Source: Talpa occidentalis
Lineage: Eukaryota; Chordata; Mammalia; Eulipotyphla; Talpidae
DNA length: 64,000 nt
Reading direction: 5' to 3'
Assembly (NCBI RefSeq): GCF_014898055.3
Contig: NW_023604295.1
Coordinates: 65,559,730-65,623,729 of the forward strand
A program made the position numbers and the translations under genes. The notes below the pieces were generated by a model. That model searched no databases. It was not told the DNA's origin and saw only the letters and a program-made list of their open reading frames with translations. Shown one piece after another: positions 49,601 to 58,600 of this stretch. Position 1 is the stretch's first letter. Each line of letters begins with the position of its first letter.

Positions 49601-52600
49601 GGCTGTGGGCAGCCTCGCAACCCAGCACTCAACCACTGCGCCACCAGGGAGGCCCCAGGGAGACATTTTATAGTATTTTTTATCACTTCCAGTCTTTTTA
49701 AAAAAAAAAAAAACCAAAGTACTTTAAAAAACCAATTTAATTTTATGCGTTATATTTCCCAATGACCTCAATTAGTTTTGCACTTGAAATAAAATATAAT
49801 CTGTGAAATGAGCAGACTATTGGATGTGCTGACTTCTCTTATTTTATATTAAGAACATATTGTGGGCCTCCCCGGTGGCGCAGCGGTTGAGCGCTGGGTT
49901 GCGAAGCTGCCCGCGGCCTCTGCGGTGCCGGTTCGATCCCTGGCTGCTCCCGGGCCACCGGAGGAGGGTCCCACATGGCGCGCAGACCTCTCTTGCGGCC
50001 CGCTGCTCCCCTCAGCAGTGTACTTCGGTCCTTCTGCCTGCTCTGCTCCCCGCTCTGGCTCTGGTGAATTTTCTCACCCACCCGCGCTTCTGACTGTACC
50101 CAGTGCATGTATAAACAAACAAATAAATAAATAAATAAAACATACCTCTATTAAAAAAAAATTACTTTAAAAAAAAAAAGCATATTGTATCCAAATGTAC
50201 TCTCAGACACCTGTAGAGTCAGAACCTGAGATTTTGTAGAATAACTCACTTTTTTTCTAGACTTAATTTTATGGCATACTGAGTATTTAAATTCATCAGA
50301 ACAACATCCATTTTTTAAATTTTAAAATAGGATGTTCATTTAATTTTTGATAAAGTACTATCACTTTAAAACACATTTTTCTCACCTTTATAATAATTTG
50401 TTATTTTAAATGGGTTGGAACACATTAATAATTGCTTTAAAGTGATTCTTTTGAAAAATAACCTACTGGAACAATTATAGGGTATTTCTGCCCAATATTG
50501 CAAATGGCATGCAGTGAAGTTTGGTTGTTTGGTAATTTTTCTCTTTTTTATTTGTAGGTTTCTGTGGAAGAATTAGAACACAGTATTAGTGTTAAGATAG
50601 CTAAGGAAGCTGTGATGAATATAAATAAACCTGCAAATCTTTTTAAGCCTACAAATGGATTTCTGGAAACCAAAGTATACTTTGCAGGATTACCTCGGAA
50701 AATGGAGAATGCACTCATTAAACCGGTAATGATCCAAGCTTCTATCATTCTTCATGGGTGAATTCCTTGTCTATAATAGATTTGAAGATGTGTTTTTCTG
50801 AAAGTCAAAAGAAGTTATTTTGTTGAACACATCAACTGTGACAACATGAACTGAATATGGAAAAATAACATTAGTGACCCTTGAAATTACATTAATGAAG
50901 TAAAATGTAGTGATTTTGTGTCCATTTAAACCTCTAGCATTATTGATGGAGAAGTCCATTTTTAAAATTCTCAAAGCATGAATTCTGTGTTAGCATCATT
51001 ATAGTCTTTAGTTAGTCATTAAACCTATGTATACACATTTGAGTCCTAAAACACATTATTTTATGGAAATCAAAGAACTTTCTCAGGTCTATTTTAAGAC
51101 TGAAATTCGGGAGGTTCCTCATAATGTGGAACTTTAACAAAAATCTTTATGTAGCCTGTCATAAATTGAAGTTAGATGTAATAGATGATTTCTGTATTTG
51201 ATGTTTTTCTAATAACTGTGGAATAGGTTTCATGGAGAAGACTAATCACTGTCCAAGAAGAGTTTTAAAATTTTCATTTGAAGTTACGGGCCTGCGGAAT
51301 ACACTCTCTGATTTAGATTAAATGTTTGCTATTCTGTATCCATTTTTCACTCCTGGTGATTCACAGTTAACTTCACTTTTAAATTATTTCTTCAATATGA
51401 TATAAAACCTGAATTATTTCTTCAATATGATATAAAACCTGAGTGAATATATTTGTCCCTTGAAATTAATCAAGACATTTTATACCAAAAGGATCAATTA
51501 TTTATGAAATGGCTACATGTCTTCAGTCTGGCAGGATGGTTTGGTGGAGACTAAAGAATGCAACACTTTTGTTCCTCAAGAGGCTTAGTGTCTGACAGAA
51601 CCATGCCTATGTTTTAAATGCAATTAAAGTAAAACAACTGCAGCTCAGAGCCTAGGACCACATCTAAAAGCACAAAACTTGAGGGCAGAAAAGTTACTGC
51701 TGAATGATAGAGAGACAGGTGGGGTCCAAGGTATTAAAAATCATTAGAATCCCAGTAGAGAACTTTGATTACATAAACTCTTTCACTGCCATCTGTAGGA
51801 TACCTTGAAGAGTAAAATTTAGGTAAAATTTAAAATAGTTAATATTTTAAAATGTCACTGGTGTGTTTCTTATTAATGAAAACCTGTGTCACTCAATCAA
51901 AACATTTATCAATCTAAATTGTTTAATTGTAGAATGTGCTCCTTGACCTATATTTTAATTTGTTAGATTAACCCTCGTCTAGATGGATGTATACGAGGCT
52001 GGAATTTGATGAATCAAGGAGCTTCAGGAGTAAAGGAAATTATTCAAGAAAAACAGAATAAACATTGTTTTGTCAATGTGGAGAAGGGTTCCTACTATCC
52101 TGGTTCTGGAGTGGCTCAATTTAGCATAGATTATAGTAAGTGGTTACCATTTTATCTCTTTTTTCTCATTAATGACTAAATAGATTTATTGATAAAGAGT
52201 GATAACTCTCTCAATAAACTTTACTGAATACCTACTGTATATCAGGAATAACATTAGGTTTATTCAAATTGAATATATATTCTATTAAATTTTTCCCAGT
52301 ACATGGAAAGAATATAGACAGTTAAATATGCTTACAAATGTGAACATACTTATGTTATTATTGGCATATAACTTGATTAATTTTGGATAAATTCAATGGA
52401 CTTTTTTTATTGTTCACCAATATCTGTTTTGTTGGGTGTACTGATTAATTCATCAAAATGATTTATCTTAATTTCTAGCAATTCTATTAGATCCTTTTTA
52501 AAATATTTCCACTTCTCTGTTGAAATTTCCCATCTGTTCATACATATTGTCTACCTTTCTTTTTCTCCAAGTCTTCAACTTATTAATCCTAATTACTTTA

Positions 52601-55600
52601 GGATCCCTGTTTAATAGTTCCAATATCTGTGCTATATTTAAATCTGGTCATGTTAATTGTTTCTCAGCTATTTTTGTTTTTTCTTGCTTTCTTCTGTGTG
52701 TCATAATTTTGGGTTTCAACGTGGGCATCTAATATAGAACCATTGAGATGGAGATAAATAATATTTATGTCCAGAAATATGCATGCCTTTTCTTTAACTA
52801 GATGCTCAATGAGGAGGGTTGGATCAATCTAGTTAAGTTTTGCTGCAGGGCCGGGGAGAGAGAAGGATCAAAACAGGAGGGAATCTGTTCTTATGCAAGG
52901 GACTATGGTGATGGTGCACAGGTGAATTGGTGATGGGAATTTTGCAGCAACTACACCTGAAAGGAGACAGCATGCATTGTACAAAAAGAAAGAGAAATAT
53001 AAAATATATATATATAAATAAAAAATAAAAATAAAAAATATAAAAAAATAAAAGAGTTGAGCTGCATAGGTTTTGTTGTTTCCATGGCTACTATTCAGCT
53101 TCCTTTAATAATACCTTGTGCTTAGGGTAGTGGTTGGTTTGACAGGTGATTATTAATAATGGTTGATACATCCAAAGTTTTTTTTTTAAAGATTTATTTA
53201 TTTATGCATTCAAGAACTGGGGTACAGGCCAGATGTGTGGGGGGTGAGAGGATTCACCAGAGACAGAGTTGGGAAGAGAACAGGCGGATCCACTGAAATA
53301 CACTGCTGAGGGGAGCAGCCAGCAAGACAGGAGAGGTCTGCTGCGCCATGTGGGTTGCTCCCTGGCCGGGCATCGAACTCATGCTGCATTGGCTGCGGGT
53401 AGCTTCACAGGTTAACCCCTTGCGCCACCAGGGAGGCCCTACATCTAAAGTTTTTATCTAAATTCTCAACAAATGGTGTAACATCAGGTGTCTCCCTTGG
53501 ATTGGAGAGTCTTCTCACTAGATGTCTTCTTGGAGACATCTGTATTTCTTCAGTTTTCTAATTAGTTAGCTGCTCTGCAGCCTCAGCTTTTTTACAGTCC
53601 AAGAAAAGTTGTGATTGTGCAGATAATTGGGCTTTTGTTGCTCTGAGGGTGGGAGCAATGCTTTTTCCAGTTTTATACAGTCTCAGAGGAATAGAAAGTC
53701 CTGCCAGACTGACCTCAGATTTTCACCTTTATGAGTAATACTTCATGAATATCCTTGGGCAAACATCCTGTATCCTTATGTTATAAATTCTGTAGGTAAG
53801 ATTCTTAGAATTAGATTATCTTTATTAAAGATTATACAAGTGTATAATTCTTATTATTTGATCAGATCTCTTCCAAAGATGTTTTGTCTGTTTAAACTTC
53901 CACCAACAGAACAAGAAAGTTAATGCTTAAAATTTGTTTCCAATCTGAGTTGTAAAATTAAATTTTATAGTTTTAAATATTATTATCTCAATATTGACTG
54001 AAGTTAAGAACTCTCCATAAGTATATTAGCTATTTGCACATCTTAATTATCTAATTGAGTTCTTTGTCTCTGGTTTAGTGGTTCATTAATTGAGCTACTG
54101 ATATTTATAAATGTAGGATGAATCTGATGTGCCTGCTTTAATTATTTCAAATGTTCATTTTTAGCCTAAAAAAGTATTACCACAGTTTTAAGGAAGAATC
54201 TTAGAATAGTGCTTTCTGTTTTCCTAATATATATTAATACAATGAGTTTGGCTCTGTTATGTATGTAAAGGAGTTTTAAAAATGCTTTAATTAGGTTAAT
54301 GACTGAATATAGGAAAAAAATTAAGCCCATGAGGATTGTTTAAAGGAAAAAATCCCTAAGAAGACAGTGAAAATGGGTTACATTGTATCTGACAAAAATT
54401 ACTTTTATAAATAATTATTTCAAGGCTAGCCTGAAAATGATTTACTTTATAATCAATGCCTAATATTACATCATAATTTCTGTATTTGTGTGTTCGTTTT
54501 AATTTGGCTTTGTTAATATCTTGTATTAAATTTACCTATTTCAAAATAATTTATAGATATATTTTTTCTCAGGTGTGAATTAAAGAATTATAATGATAAA
54601 TATAATAGCATATATGAGGCTAACTGGAAAATATCTTGTCAAAGGAAAATAATTTTCTCTGTTCACCTTCATCCTTTCAAAGCCTCCCAATAACATTGAG
54701 GCTTTTGTAATGTACTACTTCCTATTAAATGAAGGAGACTCATTCCAATTGGAAACTATTATTTTTAAAAATCAAACTACTTTGTAAACATACATTCATA
54801 AAATATTTCAGTGACTAATGTGGAAACAAAGTAATGGTAGAGACATATAGCACTTGCACTCTAGTATAATAAACAATTAAGCTAGTGATTAAGAGAAACA
54901 GGTATGACAAGACTGTTACAGAAGAGCTCCTATTTGAATTTTAAAGTTACCTGCTGACTTGAGAGTATTGCTTTACTATCAAACCATCCATAAACTCTCA
55001 TATTTATTTTTCTCATTCCCAACCCTTTTAGAATGAAGAGTAGTGGATTGATGGGAGCTCTACCCAAATTTCTCCTTAGAAAAACTAAAAAAAAATTGTT
55101 GAATTTTCTCCTTAATATGTACTTTAAAATGTGACTACTCTGAGATTTGCGTATTGGTGAAAATATAAGACAGAGGGAAGAGTTGTTAAAGAACAAATGG
55201 AAAATTCATAATAATCTTAAAATACCACAATTCTGAATTCTATTCTAAGAACTGTAGGATGGGGTCTATTATGTGTTCCTTGCCCACATTAAACTTTAAA
55301 ATTCATTTTGTTTTGACTAGGTTATATAAATCATTGAGAGTGGAGCACTAAAATTTTTAGTAATATGCAAAGATGGTTTTAATATTAGTAAGGACGGGGC
55401 CTCCCTGATGGCACAAGGGGTTAAGACACAACCTATGAAGGTGTCTGCAGCCATTGCAACATGTGTTCGATCCCCGCCCGGCCAGGGAGCAGCCCACATG
55501 GCGCAGCAGACCTCTCCTGACTCGCCCGCTGCTCCCCTCAGCAGTGTATTTTGGTCAATCTGCCTGTTCTGTTCCCCTCTCTGTCTCTGGTAAATCCTCT

Positions 55601-58600
55601 TACCCCCCACACTTCTGGCCTGTACCCCAGTTTTTGTATGCATAAATAAATAAATCTTTAAAATAATAATAATTATATTAGTAAGGTCATAAAAATTCCT
55701 TCTGGTGCATTTTGGTGCACTTTTGATGTCCATTGATACACTTCTGTTTCTTTGTTTAAAACAGATAACATTTCAGACTCTGAAACTTGGCAGGTAAATG
55801 TGACCATGAATATTCGCCCATCTGCGGGTACTGGTGTTTTGTTTGCCTTGGTTTCTGGTGACACAGTGCCTTTCGCCTTGTCCTTGGTGGATTCGACCTC
55901 TGAAAAACTTCAGGTGACTATATTGTAAACCTTTATGATCTTAGATTTTTTTATTTGTATAATGGGTTTAATAGCAACATTTACCTCAAAGTGCTTTTTC
56001 AAAGATTAAATGGAATGAATTAATGTGAAGTGTTTGGCACAATCTCTAGCACCTCATTAAGGACTCATGTTTATTATTATTACTTTTTGTGACTTATTCC
56101 CAAAGACTGAATCAAGAACTAAGAGGGTGAAACTGAAAAGTCTGTTGCAGACATCAAAACAAGAACCTGTGAGACTCACTCACAGGCAGTTTGGAGCCTA
56201 CCCAGAGTACATAGAGATCCACCCTTACTCAGAATCCTTGCGGTATCATGGGACTTAATCTGTACCAGCAAAATAGAAGTGACCTGATTACTACCTACTC
56301 TCAGATATTAGTGCCTAATTATAATGTTTTGTGCTTTCTGGTACACTTAATCTTTTCTACCATGAGTAAATTAGGAAAGACTAGAGAAAACTAAAACCAA
56401 TCCACTTGGTTTCTTTCTGGCAACTCTGATTTTAAATTAGGAGGAAGAACAGGAAAAACTCTTAGATTAAAGGAAACATGGGACTTATCAGATCTGTATT
56501 ATTTAACTTTCCATTTAAAGGCTAATAGTTCTCTCCGTGTGTCATGGGTGTTGGATTCCAGCAAGTTGCAGCAAGAAGCTTGCATTTGTGCCAAGGGTGA
56601 CTTGGGTGCTCTCTGTTGGTTTTTGAAAGAGATGTATAATTGAATAATGCCTATAGTAATAAAAAGGGGTGCTGTTTGCACTGAAAGGATGATTGGGGGT
56701 GTTGCTTGTGGTTAACCATAAGCAACCTCAAAAGACCCTGCTGAGTTTTCATCTCTAACCTATCACAGGAGTTAGTTTTTGTTTTGTTTGTATCCTTTAC
56801 TGTAATACTACATTCGTGCAGTGGAGAAGGTTTAGACATGCTACTGCTATGATAATTATTTTGTCTCTTCTGTTTTTTTGTATGTGGATTCCCCTCTCAA
56901 GATGGGTATAGAGTGTTTTATAACATTATTCCACATGCTATTGATCATTCTGAAATATTTTCTCAGTTGACTATCAATAAAACTCAGTGAGTCCAAGGAT
57001 ATGGACATAAATACCATAGCAACAAATTTTCTTAAATTGCTTGTATTTGCAAAATACAGACTTCATTTAACTAGATATCTTAGATTTCTTTTTTTAAAGA
57101 TCTTTTTTTAAAGATTTATTTATTTATGCATACAAGAACTGGGGTACAGGCCAGAGGTGTGGGGCGTGAGAGGATTCACCAGAGACAGAGTGGGGAACAG
57201 AACAGGCAGACAAACTGAAATACACTGCTGAGGGGAGCAGTGGGCGAGTCAGGAGAGGTCTGCTTGGCTTGTGGGTTGCTCCCTGGCCTGCCGGGGATCG
57301 AATTCGTGCTACAGAGGCTACAGACAGCTTCATAGGTTGTGTCTTAACCCCTGGCGCCACCATGGAGGCCCTTTTTTTTTTTTTCCAAGGTTTTGATATT
57401 TCTTTTTCTGAGTTAATAATGATATATTTTTTTCCAAATTGTGTTTACTGAGGTAAAGTAGGTTTACATCTGTATATCTGCTCTGGGGGTGTCTTGGATT
57501 TCCAAGTAAATGCTTCAGACTATCTTTCTACCGTCTGGGAAGCATCACCATGCCCATCTCCTTAGTTTTGGTTTTATTTTCTCTCTTACTTTACATTTCC
57601 TCTGTCTCTATATAAGCTATATGCACAGATCATTCTCAATAAGTTGACAAATTCAGTGTAATACCAGTTTGAATATTTCAAAATATATATATATATATTT
57701 TTTGAGAATCTTGTTGAAAATATTCTTTTTTTTAAAGGTTTATTAATTTTTGCATACAAGAACTGGGGTACAGGCCAGAGGTTCGGGGTCGGGGGTGTGG
57801 TCTAGAGGATTCACCAGAGACAGAGTGGGAGCAGAACAGATGGACCGACTGAAATACACTGCTGAGCAGTGGGTGAGACAGGAGATGTCTGCTGTGCCAT
57901 GTGGGCCACGCCCCTGGCCGGGGATTGAACTCATGCTGCAGTAGCTGCTGTGGACTGCTTCATAGCGCTGATGCTTAATAACCCCTTGCACCACCAGGGA
58001 GGCCCCTGGAAAATATCCTGTAGCTTACTGCTGGAAATCCCAAGTTTTTTTCTTTTTCAGGGCTTCTTCACTCATTTTGCCCCAAGTCTACAGGATGGCT
58101 TTTCTCACACAAAAACCCTTTCAGTCTTGCTGGCATGTGCTTGCTAAAGCACTTTAAAATTTTTCAAACTTTATCCAACAAAGAGTGATTCAACTCCTTC
58201 CTTTTTCAATGTAAGTTTTGAAGTTAGGAAGCCTTAGAAACAGAATAATACTGCCTAAACACTACTTTAGGTTCTCATTGTTAATAAAACAACTGTTGGT
58301 TTATTGAATTTTTCAGAAGCCAGAATGCACTTACATTGTAGCTAAAAATGGAGTTTGTAAAATTAATGCATATTTAAATGCTGTGATTGTAATTGTAGTT
58401 GATACTTTTTTTTTCCATCGAAACTTGGAGACTCTCGTATATTTCTTTTTCTTCATTGAAATTTAGTTGTTGAATTTAAAAAACTCACTTAAGAGTTTTA
58501 AGTGAGCTTAAGTGACTTTAGTGAAAAGTCACTCTTAAGTGGCATTGCCATTAGTACTTGCTTATATTAAGTCTGTTCTCCTTCTCAGGATATTCTGGTA

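Larger units (their letters stand above)
48250..50557 (+). other. PROS1: PROS1 intron 10
   Basis: Holds three SINEs (48319, 49377, 49864). The stretch 48820-49000 vaguely resembles an old hAT-type (MER5-like) repeat, not provable by eye. The rest is unremarkable. Confidence 0.88.
52136..55764 (+). other. PROS1: PROS1 intron 12
   Basis: Holds two SINEs (53178, 55397) and an A/TA-rich tract at 52983-53053 that ends an unidentified GC-richer stretch (52840-52980), perhaps the tail of a retroposed sequence. The part 53450-55390 shows nothing recognised. Confidence 0.88.
55914..58588 (+). other. PROS1: PROS1 intron 13
   Basis: Holds two SINEs (57104, 57726), an (AT)n run at about 57681-57700 and a hairpin-rich stretch at 58484-58541. 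The part 55920-57080 shows no recognised element. Confidence 0.9.

Noticed and set aside
49860..50134. Cys/Pro/Ser-rich open frames of 70-140 residues, repeated many times in the window
   Set aside because: All lie on SINE copies; the repeated '[16 protein letters not shown]' peptide is translated SINE.
52840..53053. Processed pseudogene ending in an A-rich tail
   Set aside because: The GC-richer stretch before the A/TA tract gives no recognisable protein or RNA, and no target duplication is visible.
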